A DNA stretch of 64,000 nucleotides from F-183 sp964627455 (GCA_964627455.1 CAZVKC010000018.1:1-64000); one strand, 5' to 3'; positions 19,365 through 28,136 are shown, numbered from the stretch's first letter. Translations and numbers: made by a program. Notes: generated by a model not told the origin, from the sequence alone.

Positions 19365-19802
19365 ATGAAGAGAACGAGTAAGAGAACTTCCCAACGCGGT
19401 GTGACGATCATCGAAATGCTGGTCGTTGTGACCATCATCGCCCTGTTTGCCGGCATCGTCGGCACCCGTTTCTGGAACAAAGCCGGCCAGGCCAAGCGTG
19501 TCGCGGCCAAGGTCCAGATCAACAATTTCCTCGGCGCGCTGGGACAATACAAGCTCGACACCGGACTCTACCCGACCACCGAACAAGGTCTGAAGGTCCT
19601 GCGTGACCGCCCCGAAAACCTGCCTTCCTGGAACGGCCCCTACATGCCGCAGGAAGTCCCGCTCGACCCCTGGGGACGCCCGTACCTCTACAAGTTCCCC
19701 GGCGAACACGGCGATGAACCCGACCTCATCAGCCTCGGCGCAGACGGTCAACCCGGCGGAGAAGGTGAAGCCGCCGACGTCGTCAGCTGGAAATCCAACT
19801 AA
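19365..19802 (+). CDS. gspG: Major pseudopilin GspG
   Basis: Main subunit of the type II secretion pseudopilus. The leader ends RTSQRG, cleaved before VTIIEMLVVVTIIALFAG with Glu at +5. The C-terminal calcium-loop region is characteristic: VPLDPWGRPYLYKFPGEHG followed by SLGADGQPGGEGEAADVVSW. ATG 19365 is chosen as start because it gives a short basic leader (MKRTSKRTSQRG); the longer frame from 19278 overlaps gspF. Length 145. Confidence 0.96.
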   Translation: MKRTSKRTSQRGVTIIEMLVVVTIIALFAGIVGTRFWNKAGQAKRVAAKVQINNFLGALGQYKLDTGLYPTTEQGLKVLRDRPENLPSWNGPYMPQEVPLDPWGRPYLYKFPGEHGDEPDLISLGADGQPGGEGEAADVVSWKSN

Positions 19803-20345
19803 GTGCCTAGCCTGCTTGTCCGCCGTAGCTTTAGCGGAGGAGGGCGCGGGACTTCAGTCCCGCCAAACACTAACCCCAGGAGCGGCATCACCATCCTCGA
19901 GATGATGGTCGTCGTCGCCATCATCTCCCTCATGGCCGGACTCATGTACCCGTCGATCACCAGTGGACTCGACGGCATCAAGCTCAACTCCGCCACCGAC
20001 GAAGTCGCCGCCTTCCTCAACGGCGCCCTCGAACGCGCCCAGCGCAAAAACGTCCCCATCGAAGTCACATTCCTCAAGGCTGAAAACGCCATCATTCTCC
20101 GCTCCACGGAGCAGGGCTTCGAGCGCCGCCTCCAACTCGCCGAAGGCATCCGCCTCGAAAAAATTCTTCCGGAGGTTTCCGCCGATACGATCGCGCCGCG
20201 CGTCTATGTGATATACCCCGGCGGAACCGTCCCTCGGATTGGAGTCCAGATCACGTCCGTGCAAGGCCGCAGACGCATCATCCGGATCGATCCGATCACC
20301 GGCGCCCCGCTGATCGAGCGTTTATCCAGTGATCCGAACTCGTAA
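19803..20345 (+). CDS. gspH: Minor pseudopilin GspH with repeat-encoded leader
   Basis: Prepilin-type protein: G then ITILEMMVVVAIISLMAG, with Glu at +5, followed by a globular domain with FLNGALERAQRKNVP as in GspH/FimT. GTG 19803 lies immediately after the gspG stop and is the only ordinary start upstream of the cleavage site. That forces a 28-residue leader (MPSLLVRRSFSGGGRGTS and on), much of it encoded by a palindromic repeat (19820-19863). Its end overlaps the gspI start by 17 bases. Length 180. Confidence 0.85.
   Translation: MPSLLVRRSFSGGGRGTSVPPNTNPRSGITILEMMVVVAIISLMAGLMYPSITSGLDGIKLNSATDEVAAFLNGALERAQRKNVPIEVTFLKAENAIILRSTEQGFERRLQLAEGIRLEKILPEVSADTIAPRVYVIYPGGTVPRIGVQITSVQGRRRIIRIDPITGAPLIERLSSDPNS
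19820..19863. repeat. Bipartite palindromic repeat, copy 1 (inside gspH leader)
   Basis: Two adjacent dyads: CCGCCGTAGCTTTAGCGG (about 19820-19837) and GCGGGACTTCAGTCCCGC (19846-19863, eight-base arms). The second dyad recurs exactly at 21561-21578, each followed by an AAACACT tract. REP-like in size and arrangement. Confidence 0.8.
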
Positions 20346-20775
20346 ACCCAACAAAGGTTTCTCCCTCCTCGAAGTCCTGGTCGCGACCTTCATCATGGCG
20401 GTCGCCATCACCGGACTCGTGTCGAACCTCAGCGGATCCCTGCGCAACGCCTCGCGCATCGGCGACTACGACCGCGCCGCGATCCTCGCCAAACGGCAGA
20501 TGGACGAACTCCTCGTCAACCGCGCCCTCCCCCGCTGGGTCCAGATCAACGGCGGTTGGGACGCCTCCCTCACCGGCAGTGTCCCGGTCAAATGGCGCGC
20601 CATTGTCACTCCCTTCGACGTCCCGCCCGGCGCGGGGCCCAACGCGGCGGTCCTCGACCGCATCGAACTCCAGATCTCCTGGGAAAACCGCACCTTCACC
20701 ATCGAAGGCTTCCGCCGCGGCTATCTCACCGGACCCGACGCGGAACGATTGGCGGTGATGCAGAATGGCCAATAA
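20329..20775 (+). CDS. gspI: Minor pseudopilin GspI
   Basis: Prepilin-like minor pseudopilin: leader MIRTRKPNKG, mature N-terminus FSLLEVLVATFIMAVAITG with Glu +5, then LAKRQMDELLVN typical of GspI. It forms the pseudopilus tip with GspJ and GspK. GTG start at 20329 inside gspH; its last 11 bases overlap gspJ. Length 148. Confidence 0.92.
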   Translation: MIRTRKPNKGFSLLEVLVATFIMAVAITGLVSNLSGSLRNASRIGDYDRAAILAKRQMDELLVNRALPRWVQINGGWDASLTGSVPVKWRAIVTPFDVPPGAGPNAAVLDRIELQISWENRTFTIEGFRRGYLTGPDAERLAVMQNGQ

Positions 20776-21502
20776 CCACAGCAAGGGCATGGCCCTCATC
20801 GAACTCCTCATCGCGATCACGCTCGTCAGTCTGATCTCGGTCGGCATGGTGATGGCGATCCGCATCGGCTTCAACACGCAGGAAAAGACCAACGCCCGGC
20901 TCTACGACAACCGCAAGCTCGTTGCCGTGAACAACATCATCGACGCGCAGGTGAACGGCATCATGGCCCTTCCCGCCGAATGCATCGGCGGAGGCGGCGG
21001 ACCCACCATCAAGATCTCCTTCTTCCAGGGCGAGCCCCAAACCATGCGCTTCGTCTCCGCCTACTCTTTGGACGAAGCCCACCGCGGATTTCCGCGCATT
21101 CTCGAATACCAGGTCGTACCCGGCGAAAACAACCAGGGCGTCCGGCTCATCGTCAACGAACACTACTACAACGGACCCTACTCGACCGGCGCCTTCTGCA
21201 CCGGCATGGGTCCCCATCCGCTCGCCCCGGAACCCGCCCCGCAATTTCTCCCCGTCCAGGTCGGACGCCAGTCGTTCGTCCTCGCCGACAAACTGGCCTT
21301 CTGCCGCATCGGCTATCGCATGGCCATAAAAGAGCCCCCCTTCGAGCGCTGGGTCCCGGTCTGGACCAAGCCCGTACTCCCCTCTGCGATCCGCATCGAA
21401 ATGGCCCCGCTCCCGCAGGACCGCATGCGCCTCCCGCTGGTCACCATCACCGCTCCGATCCGCGTCACCCGCGATCCCCTGGACACCTATGTCGACTTCT
21501 AG
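20765..21502 (+). CDS. gspJ: Minor pseudopilin GspJ
   Basis: Leader MANNHSKG, then MALIELLIAITLVSLISVG with Glu +5 as required for membrane extraction and N-terminal methylation. The 220-residue globular part is long, as in GspJ, with a mostly beta composition and two cysteines (ECIGGG and FCTGMG) that could pair. It overlaps gspI upstream and gspK downstream. Length 245. Confidence 0.9.
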   Translation: MANNHSKGMALIELLIAITLVSLISVGMVMAIRIGFNTQEKTNARLYDNRKLVAVNNIIDAQVNGIMALPAECIGGGGGPTIKISFFQGEPQTMRFVSAYSLDEAHRGFPRILEYQVVPGENNQGVRLIVNEHYYNGPYSTGAFCTGMGPHPLAPEPAPQFLPVQVGRQSFVLADKLAFCRIGYRMAIKEPPFERWVPVWTKPVLPSAIRIEMAPLPQDRMRLPLVTITAPIRVTRDPLDTYVDF

Positions 21503-22586
21503 AGTCCAGCCTTTCACCATGCAGGTTCAGTCCCCCGCCGTGGGGCGGGCTTCAGCCCGCGCGGGACTTCAGTCCCGCCCGAAACACTTCCCCCTCCAAA
21601 AAGGAGGCGCCCTCCTCGCCGTCCTCTGGCTCTCCGCAGCCCTCTCCGCCATCGCCTTCGCCGTCGCCACCACCGTTCGCACGGAAACCGACCGGACCTC
21701 CAACCATGTCGAAGGCGTCCGCGCCAGATTCCTCGCCCAGGGCTCCATCGACCGCGCCCTCCTCTGGATCCTCTGGGGCATGAGCGGCAACTACACCCTC
21801 CCCAACGGCGCCCCCCGCTACTACAGGCCCCCGATGCCGTACCTCCGCTACGAGTACCCCTCCGGCGTCGTGGTCGTCGAGGTCATCCCCGAATCTTCCC
21901 GCATCAACGTCAACACGGCCCCTCCGGAGGAAATCCTCCGCATCCTCCTCGCCGTCGGCGCGGACCCCGCCACGGCCGCCCAGATCACCCGGAACATCAT
22001 CTTCTGGCGCTCCACCGCCGAATCCGGCACGCCTTCCCCCCAACAATTCCTCAGCCGGACTCCGACTTTTGTCCCCCGTCACGCGTCATTCCAGGAGACG
22101 GAAGAATTACTCCTTGTGAAAGGCATGACGCCCGAACTGTTCTATGGCAAGTTCGAACGCAATTCCGAAGGCCGGCTGATCCCTCGCGGCGGCCTTCGGG
22201 ATGCCCTTTCCGTCTACGGACCCAGCAACGGCGTCGACGCCAACTCCGCCACCCCTGAAATGCTCGTCGCCCTCGGTTTCCCCCCGGATCTCGCCCTTCG
22301 CATCGTGCAGCGCCGCATGGTCGTCCCGTTCCGCAGCACCGAGGACCTCGCAGCCGTCACCGCCGGGCACCCCGCCACCGGCCGCCTGAAAATCGGAGGC
22401 GGCGTCATCTGGACCCTCCGCGCCACCGCGCGTCTCCGGCTTCCCAACCGCCAGCTTTCGGACCTCGCCCGCACCGTCGCCGCCACCGTTACCTTCCACC
22501 CCGCCTACGCGCAGGAAGATCCGCCCTACCGCATCATGCGCTGGCGCGACGAACCGTGGACCCCGACCGTCCCGCTCCCCTTCTAA
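21489..22586 (+). CDS. gspK: Minor pseudopilin GspK with repeat-encoded leader
   Basis: Largest pseudopilin, capping the tip. The hydrophobic N-helix begins after a Gly (GALLAVLWLSAALSAIAFAV) and has Ala at +5, consistent with GspK lacking the Glu found in the others. The globular part contains the GspK alpha-domain signature INVNTAPPEEILRILL and a second VDANSATPEMLVALGFP helix-hairpin-helix-like segment. ATG 21489 yields a 38-residue leader, half of it encoded by the palindromic repeat at 21545-21578. Length 365. Confidence 0.9.
   Translation: MSTSRVQPFTMQVQSPAVGRASARAGLQSRPKHFPLQKGGALLAVLWLSAALSAIAFAVATTVRTETDRTSNHVEGVRARFLAQGSIDRALLWILWGMSGNYTLPNGAPRYYRPPMPYLRYEYPSGVVVVEVIPESSRINVNTAPPEEILRILLAVGADPATAAQITRNIIFWRSTAESGTPSPQQFLSRTPTFVPRHASFQETEELLLVKGMTPELFYGKFERNSEGRLIPRGGLRDALSVYGPSNGVDANSATPEMLVALGFPPDLALRIVQRRMVVPFRSTEDLAAVTAGHPATGRLKIGGGVIWTLRATARLRLPNRQLSDLARTVAATVTFHPAYAQEDPPYRIMRWRDEPWTPTVPLPF
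21545..21578. repeat. Bipartite palindromic repeat, copy 2 (inside gspK leader)
   Basis: Two directly adjoining dyads: GCGGGCTTCAGCCCGC (21545-21560) and GCGGGACTTCAGTCCCGC (21561-21578). The second is identical to that of copy 1. Read in the gspK frame they encode part of the leader, around SARAGLQSRPKH. Confidence 0.85.
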
Positions 22587-22600
22587 ACACACACACGACA

Positions 22601-23920
22601 ATGTCATTTCCCAAGTGGCTCACCTACGGAACTGGAATCGGCATCGAGATCGCCGGCGGTAACACGCTGCGCGTCCTCGCCGCCAAAGTCCGCCCCGCCG
22701 GCATCTCCGTACTGAGCACGCTCATCATCGAACGCATCGACGAACGCCAGGCTGCAGAATGGGGCGCGGAATACGCTGCCTTCCTCAAGAAGCTCGGATC
22801 CTCGCACCTCGCCGCCACCGTCATCCTGCCGCGCCACGAAGTCATCGTCCGCCAACTCGCCTTGCCCGGCGTCAAAGACGAGGACCTCGCCTCCGCCATC
22901 GGCTACCAGATCGATTCCCTCCACCCGTACCCGGAAGAGGATGTCATCGCCGACTGGGCCCGCGCCGGCAAGTCCCACTTCATCGTCGTCGGCCTCACCC
23001 GCCGCGAAACCATCGACAAGTACTCGAACCTCTTTGCCGAAGCGGGCATCCAGATCAAGTCGATTACGTCCACCCCATCCGTTTTCTACACTGCCCTGCG
23101 TTCGTACGAAGAGAAGCCCCCGCAGGAATTCCTCGCCCTGCGCGACGCCGGCAACGGCGAACTCGAGGCCTACGGTGAAGGCCCCGCCAACGTCGCCTTC
23201 TCCAACTTGTTCGACGCCCCTTCTGAAGCCATCGCCCAGCGCACCATCGCGCTCGCGCTTTCCGAACTCCGCCTGCCTCCCGAAACCGAGCCCGTCTCCT
23301 TCGAACGCGCTCTCCCCGCCCCGGTTGAAATCGCCGCCGAAATCCCGTTCGCGGACTTCGCCATCGCCTACGCAGCAGCGCTCCATTCCGCGGTCAGCCG
23401 CAACGGCCTCAACATCAACCTCCTGCCGCCCGAAAAGCGCCAGAAGGATTCGAAACTCATCTACATCCCGACGGCCGTTCTCGCGACTGCGCTCACCGCA
23501 CTCTGCCTCGCCCTCATCTTCTACGACAAGATCGAGGAACGCCGCTACATGGAATCGATCAAGGAAGAAATGGCGCAGGCTCGCCCCGACGCCATCAAAG
23601 CTGACAACTTCGACAAGTCTGCGGCCACCGCCAAGGTCCGCATTGAATTGATCGATAAGTTCCGCACCCGCGCCCCGCAGGACCTCGAAGTTCTCAACGA
23701 ACTCACCCGCATCCTCGCGCCGCCCGTCTGGGTCAACTCCTTCGATCTCAACCGCACCACCGTCTTCATCGCCGGCGAAGCCGATCAGGCCACTCCGCTG
23801 CTCAAGGCGCTCGATCAATCCAAGCTGTTCCAGAATTCCGACTTCACCATGCCGCTCGGCCGCACCGTCAACGGTGAAGTGTTCCGCATCCGCACGGACA
23901 GGGAGCAAGGCAAACAATGA
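22601..23920 (+). CDS. PilM/GspL-like assembly protein with C-terminal PilN-like part
   Basis: Actin-fold assembly factor that docks to the GspE ATPase. N-terminal cytoplasmic part (residues 1-280) resembles PilM/GspL (IGIEIAGGNTLRVLAAK; VILPRHEVIVRQLALPG; DLASAIGYQIDSLHPYPEED). A membrane helix near residues 288-307 (IPTAVLATALTALCLALIF) is followed by a periplasmic PilN/Fimbrial-assembly-like domain of about 130 residues ending in the VFIAGEADQATPLLKAL region. It therefore combines PilM and PilN, as GspL does. I start at ATG 22601, 14 bases after gspK, because an upstream frame overlaps gspK. Length 439. Confidence 0.88.
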   Translation: MSFPKWLTYGTGIGIEIAGGNTLRVLAAKVRPAGISVLSTLIIERIDERQAAEWGAEYAAFLKKLGSSHLAATVILPRHEVIVRQLALPGVKDEDLASAIGYQIDSLHPYPEEDVIADWARAGKSHFIVVGLTRRETIDKYSNLFAEAGIQIKSITSTPSVFYTALRSYEEKPPQEFLALRDAGNGELEAYGEGPANVAFSNLFDAPSEAIAQRTIALALSELRLPPETEPVSFERALPAPVEIAAEIPFADFAIAYAAALHSAVSRNGLNINLLPPEKRQKDSKLIYIPTAVLATALTALCLALIFYDKIEERRYMESIKEEMAQARPDAIKADNFDKSAATAKVRIELIDKFRTRAPQDLEVLNELTRILAPPVWVNSFDLNRTTVFIAGEADQATPLLKALDQSKLFQNSDFTMPLGRTVNGEVFRIRTDREQGKQ

Positions 23921-24519
23921 CCGAACGCGACAAACGCGCCCTGAAAATTCTGGGATTCGCCATCGTTCCCGCACTTGGGCTGTTGCTCTGGCCTTCGGGC
24001 GAGTCCGCATCCTCGACGGGAACCACCGCCGTCGTCCCCGCCGGGGCCGATACACCCGAAGCCCTCGAACGCCAACTCCAGCGCCTGCGCAAAAAACAGT
24101 CGGAACTCCCCGTCAAAGAAAACGCGGCCAAAGACATGATGGGACAACTCGCCGTCCGCGAAAAAGGACTCATCCGCGCCGACACGCTCGCCCAGGCGCA
24201 GGCCCAACTCGCGCAACTCATTCGCCAGACCGGACGCGCCCAGGGCATCGACTTCCGCTCGCTCTCCATGTCGCAGCCGCGCATCTACGGCGGCGAGTAC
24301 GGCGAAATCGTTCTCAGCGCCGCGGCCGACTGCAAGATCGAGCAACTCGTTAATTTCATGGCGGAACTCACCAAGCTGCCCGAACTGGTCGCCACCGAGG
24401 ATATCCGCATCTCCTCGACCGGCAACGTCAAGGAAAAGAACCTCAGCGTGCAGTTCACCATCTCGGGCCTGGTTCCGAAACAACTCGTTCCATCATCGGA
24501 GAAGAAGAGTTCGATATGA
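23917..24519 (+). CDS. GspM/PilO-like assembly protein
   Basis: Bitopic inner-membrane protein expected to pair with the upstream GspL/PilMN-like protein. Short cytoplasmic start MTERDKRALK, one helix (ILGFAIVPALGLLLW), a coiled-coil segment (ALERQLQRLRKKQSELPVK) and a small ferredoxin-like periplasmic domain containing RQTGRAQGIDFRSLSMSQP and ADCKIEQLVNFMAEL, as in PilO/GspM. Length 200. ATGA overlap on both sides, strongly coupled translation. Confidence 0.85.
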   Translation: MTERDKRALKILGFAIVPALGLLLWPSGESASSTGTTAVVPAGADTPEALERQLQRLRKKQSELPVKENAAKDMMGQLAVREKGLIRADTLAQAQAQLAQLIRQTGRAQGIDFRSLSMSQPRIYGGEYGEIVLSAAADCKIEQLVNFMAELTKLPELVATEDIRISSTGNVKEKNLSVQFTISGLVPKQLVPSSEKKSSI

Positions 24520-25271
24520 GCCGCAAGCTGTTCTACCTGAATGCGTTGCTCCTGCTGGGGATCCTGCTCGCGTCGTTTGAACTGCGCAGCCGCTGGGAAG
24601 AAGCCCGCGGCCGCGAAACCATGATGCGCGCCGGTAAACTCGCGCCCTTGAAGTGGATGGCCAAACCGCCCATCCCGGGATCCAAACCCGTCAGCGCCCT
24701 CGACTATTCGCTCGTTTCCACCCAGATGCTCTTCGCCCGCGACCGGAACCCCAATGTCCCGATCGAAATCCCGCCGCCCAAGCCCGAACCCAAATGGCCG
24801 CCGCTGCCCAAGTCGTATGGGCTGATGCTCCTCGGCGAGAAACCCCGCATCATCCTCGGCTCGGGTCCCGGAAATCAGAAAAGCTACGTCGCCGGCGACC
24901 GGATCGGCGAAATCGAGATCGTCAAGTTCGACAACCGCACGATCACCTTCGCCTGGAACGACAAGACCGTCGAAAAGCGCCTCGAGGAATTGGTCGACAA
25001 CAATCCCATGGGGAATTCAGGCAACCAGCCCCCTCCCGGCGCCCCCGGAGCCCCCCCTGGCGCGCCTAAGCCCCCCGCCGGCCCTGGACTCACCTCCATT
25101 GGCCCCGGCGAGGCCACCAACGCCAAAATCGGCGGCGACACCGGCCTCAACGGAACAAAAAGTTGCACACCCGGCGACAATTCGCCCGCGGGAACCGTCT
25201 TGAACGGTATGAAGAAAGTGCTCGTGCAGGGAATGTTCGGCGCGAGCTGCTACTGGGAACCGGTGAAGTAA
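24516..25271 (+). CDS. GspC-like clamp protein
   Basis: Likely links the inner-membrane platform to the secretin. N-terminal helix LFYLNALLLLGILLASFEL; HR-like domain at about residues 100-150 (YGLMLLGEKPRIILG, SYVAGDRIGEIEIVKFDN) as in GspC/PilP. A Pro/Gly linker (residues 168-195) leads to a short C-terminal piece with two Cys (KSCTPGD and GASCYWEP) that may form a disulphide in place of the usual PDZ domain. Length 251. Called GspC-like rather than gspC because the C-terminal module is atypical. Confidence 0.75.
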   Translation: MSRKLFYLNALLLLGILLASFELRSRWEEARGRETMMRAGKLAPLKWMAKPPIPGSKPVSALDYSLVSTQMLFARDRNPNVPIEIPPPKPEPKWPPLPKSYGLMLLGEKPRIILGSGPGNQKSYVAGDRIGEIEIVKFDNRTITFAWNDKTVEKRLEELVDNNPMGNSGNQPPPGAPGAPPGAPKPPAGPGLTSIGPGEATNAKIGGDTGLNGTKSCTPGDNSPAGTVLNGMKKVLVQGMFGASCYWEPVK

Positions 25272-25328
25272 CACCGCCGGACCAGCCCCTGTCTTCAGAA
25301 GAATCAGAAGGAAGTTCAATACACCACC

Positions 25329-25757
25329 ATGACCGCAGCCGCTTTCGTTTTACCCCTTTTGCTGCTGACCGCGCAGGATAAGAAGCCGGTTTCGAATCCC
25401 AACACCATCCCGGCCGGCGCCGTCAAGATCGACGAGCAGACCTACAAAGTCCAGGAAAAAGACGGCAAGACCTGGGTCTATCGCAAGACCATCTTCGGCG
25501 TCTCGCGCCTCGAAGAAGAGCAGTTCAAAAAGCAGAACGAAGCCGCGCTGATCAAGCCGTCGACCGAAGCCCCCGTCAAAGTCACAGACCTCGGAACCGA
25601 GTATAAGTTCGAGCGCGCCCACGCCTTTGGCATTCAGGTCTGGAAGAAGAAAAAGAGCGAATTGACGGCAGACGAAAAGAACTACATCGAGAAAGCCGGC
25701 GCACCCGCGGCTGCAGCCGCAACCGCCGCACCGGCCGCAGGGGAGAAGAAGAACTAG
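25329..25757 (+). CDS. Small exported protein between gspC and gspD
   Basis: Unrecognised. A short hydrophobic N-terminus (MTAAAFVLPLLLLTAQD) suggests export. The body is highly charged (KVQEKDGKTWVYRKTIFGVS, FERAHAFGIQVWKKKKSEL) and ends in an Ala-rich tail (AAAAATAAPAAGEKKN). Its stop abuts the gspD start with no gap, so it is made together with the secretin and could be a periplasmic helper of it, in the position of a pilotin, although no lipobox Cys is present. Length 142. Confidence 0.78.
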   Translation: MTAAAFVLPLLLLTAQDKKPVSNPNTIPAGAVKIDEQTYKVQEKDGKTWVYRKTIFGVSRLEEEQFKKQNEAALIKPSTEAPVKVTDLGTEYKFERAHAFGIQVWKKKKSELTADEKNYIEKAGAPAAAAATAAPAAGEKKN

Positions 25758-28127
25758 ATGCGGACCTCGGACACCTTTCGCGCCGTGATTGCAACGGCGC
25801 TGGTTTCCACACTTCTCCTGCAGGCGCAGGCCCCCCTCCCCGGACAGCAGCAGCAGCAACAGGATCCGGAACCCGCGGGTCCGCGCTTCCGATCCAGCCC
25901 TGCGGTGCCGCAGCCAACCCGTGAAGTCGGTGAACAGCCCGGCGCTCCGGGCCAACCCCCTGTAGGCGGCGCCATCGGAGCCGGCGGCATCTACGGCGGA
26001 CTCACGCTCCAGAACGCCTCGCTCACCGAAGTCATCGACCTTCTCGCCCGCCAGCTCAAGATCAACTACATCCTGGACCCCCGTGTCCGCGGCTCCGTCA
26101 TCCTCAATACCTACGGCGACGCCAAGAATATCGACCCGCGCTCTCTGCTCGACACGGTGCTCCGCATCAACGGCTTCGCCATGATCAAGACCGGCGACAT
26201 CCATCGCATCGTCCCCATGGGCGAAGCGCTGCACCAGCCGATCGAGCCCCAGGTCAACGCTCGCGAATTCCCCGCCGACGACCAGGTGATGCTCAACCTG
26301 GTCTTCCTCAAATTCACCACTGTCGACGAACTCGCCAAGATTCTCACGGAGTTCACCGGCGAAAACGCCAAGATGCTCTCCTACTCGCCGGCCAACCTGC
26401 TGTTCATCCTCGACAACCGCCGCAACATGAAGCGGACGATGGAACTCATCCAGTTGTTCGACAGCGACAGCTTCGCCAACCAGCGAGTCCACCTGTTCGA
26501 GGTCAAGAACGGCAAGCCCACCGATCTCGCCAAAGAACTCGAGAACATCATGAAGTCGATTTCGCTCAACGATAAGACTTCCCCGGTCCGGTTTTTGCCC
26601 GTCGATCGCATCAACCTGTTGATCGGCATCGCACCCAACCCGGGCGTCTTCACCACAGTTGACGAGTGGCTCAAAAAGCTCGATGTCCCCGTCAAAATTA
26701 CGGCCGGAGCCGTCGACAACTACGTCTACCGTGTCCGCTACCAGCGCGGTGAGTGTCTCGCTCCCGCCCTCATGATGCTGTACAACCCGAACCTCGCCTT
26801 CATGGGCGGAATGGGCATGGGAATGGGCATGGGAATGGGCGGCTACGGCGGATTCGGTGGCGGCGGTGGAATGACCGGCGTCCAGGGCAACACCGGCCTC
26901 GGCGCTGCCTTCGGGGGCGGCGGCTGCGGCGGCGCTGGCGGTATGGGAATGGGTGGCATGGGCGGCGGCATGGGCATGGGCATGGGTATGGGTATGGGTA
27001 TGGGCGGTTACGGCGGATTTGGCGGCTACGGCGGCTACGGCGGTTATCCGTCGATGGGCTATGGCGCCATGGCTGGCGGATATGCCGGCGCGGCCCCTCA
27101 AGCAGGTCAGGCGCCGATCGGCTCGCCCGGATCGATTGGAACTCTGTCCAGCACCGACCAGACCGGCGGCTACATGAACCCAATGGGTCCTTATGGCATG
27201 CAGTTCAAGGGTCCCCGCATCATTCCGAACCCGCTCGACAATTCCCTGCTGATCCAGGGAACCCCGCAGGAATACCAGAGTATCCTCAAGCTGCTCAAGG
27301 AACTCGACATCCCGCCGCGCCAGATCCTGCTCGAAGCAAAGATATACGAGGTGTCGCTCACCGGAGCCTTCGCCAGCGGCGTCGCAGCCTACCTGCAGAG
27401 CCGCGACGTGAATGGCGCATCGGCCGGCGGACGCGTCGATTCGGCCCGCCAGTTCGTGGCCGCCTTCACTGGCGCAGCCACCGCCCTGCAAGCCGGCGCC
27501 CTCATCGGACGCAGCCGCGAGTTGCTCGCCTTCCTCAACCTGCGCGAGAACGCGACCAAGTCCAAAGTGATCTCGGCGCCCAGCCTGATCGCCACCGACA
27601 GTATTGCGGCATCGATCAATGTCGGCAACGAAGTCCCGACCCTGACCTCCACCATCCCCTCCAACGTGCAGACCGGAGGCAACACGCAGTTCGCGCAATC
27701 GATCAGCAGCCGCAACACCGGCGTGACGCTCAACGTGATGGCCCGCGTCAATCCCAGCGGCATCGTCACCTTGATCATCAACCAGGAAGTCAGCGCGCCC
27801 CAGCCTCCAGCCACGGGCGGCATTCAGTCGCCGTCGTTCTCCAAACGCACCGTGCAGACGCAGATCACCATGCAGGATGGCGACACCATCGCCATCGGCG
27901 GCATCATCAACGAGAGCCAGTCCCAGTCGAGTTCCGGCGTGCCCGGCTTGCACAAGCTGCCGATCATCGGGGCGGTTTTCGGCAACCGTTCCTACTCGAA
28001 GGACCGTACCGAACTCATCGTGTTCATGACCCCGCGCGTGATCTTTGACAATACCGATTTGCTCGACGCCAGCGAAGAACTGAAAGCTCGCGTCCGCAAA
28101 CTGCGTAAGATCGTCAAGGAAATCTGA
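25758..28127 (+). CDS. gspD: Secretin GspD with Gly/Met-rich insert
   Basis: Outer-membrane secretin pore. Signal peptide at residues 5-24; N0/N1 domain LTEVIDLLARQLKINYI near 85; N2-like region around 160-330; N3-like region starting VYRVRYQRGECLAPALMMLY near 320 and resuming at PNPLDNSLLIQGTPQEYQ near 490. Between them lies a glycine/methionine-rich insert of about 100 residues. The C-terminal secretin core has VPTLTSTIPSNVQTGG (gate region), TMQDGDTIAIGGIINES and TELIVFMTPRVI. Length 789. Last gene of the secretion set, whereas gspD often comes first in proteobacterial operons. Confidence 0.95.
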   Translation: MRTSDTFRAVIATALVSTLLLQAQAPLPGQQQQQQDPEPAGPRFRSSPAVPQPTREVGEQPGAPGQPPVGGAIGAGGIYGGLTLQNASLTEVIDLLARQLKINYILDPRVRGSVILNTYGDAKNIDPRSLLDTVLRINGFAMIKTGDIHRIVPMGEALHQPIEPQVNAREFPADDQVMLNLVFLKFTTVDELAKILTEFTGENAKMLSYSPANLLFILDNRRNMKRTMELIQLFDSDSFANQRVHLFEVKNGKPTDLAKELENIMKSISLNDKTSPVRFLPVDRINLLIGIAPNPGVFTTVDEWLKKLDVPVKITAGAVDNYVYRVRYQRGECLAPALMMLYNPNLAFMGGMGMGMGMGMGGYGGFGGGGGMTGVQGNTGLGAAFGGGGCGGAGGMGMGGMGGGMGMGMGMGMGMGGYGGFGGYGGYGGYPSMGYGAMAGGYAGAAPQAGQAPIGSPGSIGTLSSTDQTGGYMNPMGPYGMQFKGPRIIPNPLDNSLLIQGTPQEYQSILKLLKELDIPPRQILLEAKIYEVSLTGAFASGVAAYLQSRDVNGASAGGRVDSARQFVAAFTGAATALQAGALIGRSRELLAFLNLRENATKSKVISAPSLIATDSIAASINVGNEVPTLTSTIPSNVQTGGNTQFAQSISSRNTGVTLNVMARVNPSGIVTLIINQEVSAPQPPATGGIQSPSFSKRTVQTQITMQDGDTIAIGGIINESQSQSSSGVPGLHKLPIIGAVFGNRSYSKDRTELIVFMTPRVIFDNTDLLDASEELKARVRKLRKIVKEI
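26803..27075 (+). repeat. Tandem GGNATG hexamers coding Gly-Met repeats in gspD
   Basis: Two blocks of degenerate GGCATG/GGAATG/GGTATG hexamers (about 26808-26838 and 26940-27006) encode (Gly-Met)n tracts, with Gly-Tyr-Gly tracts between and after. Short in-frame hexamers could expand or contract without shifting frame. Confidence 0.85.
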
Positions 28128-28136
28128 GTCGCCGTT

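Noticed and set aside
26803..27075. Regular GGNATG tandems as a CRISPR-like array
   Set aside because: Units are six bases, without spacers, and lie in frame within the secretin gene.
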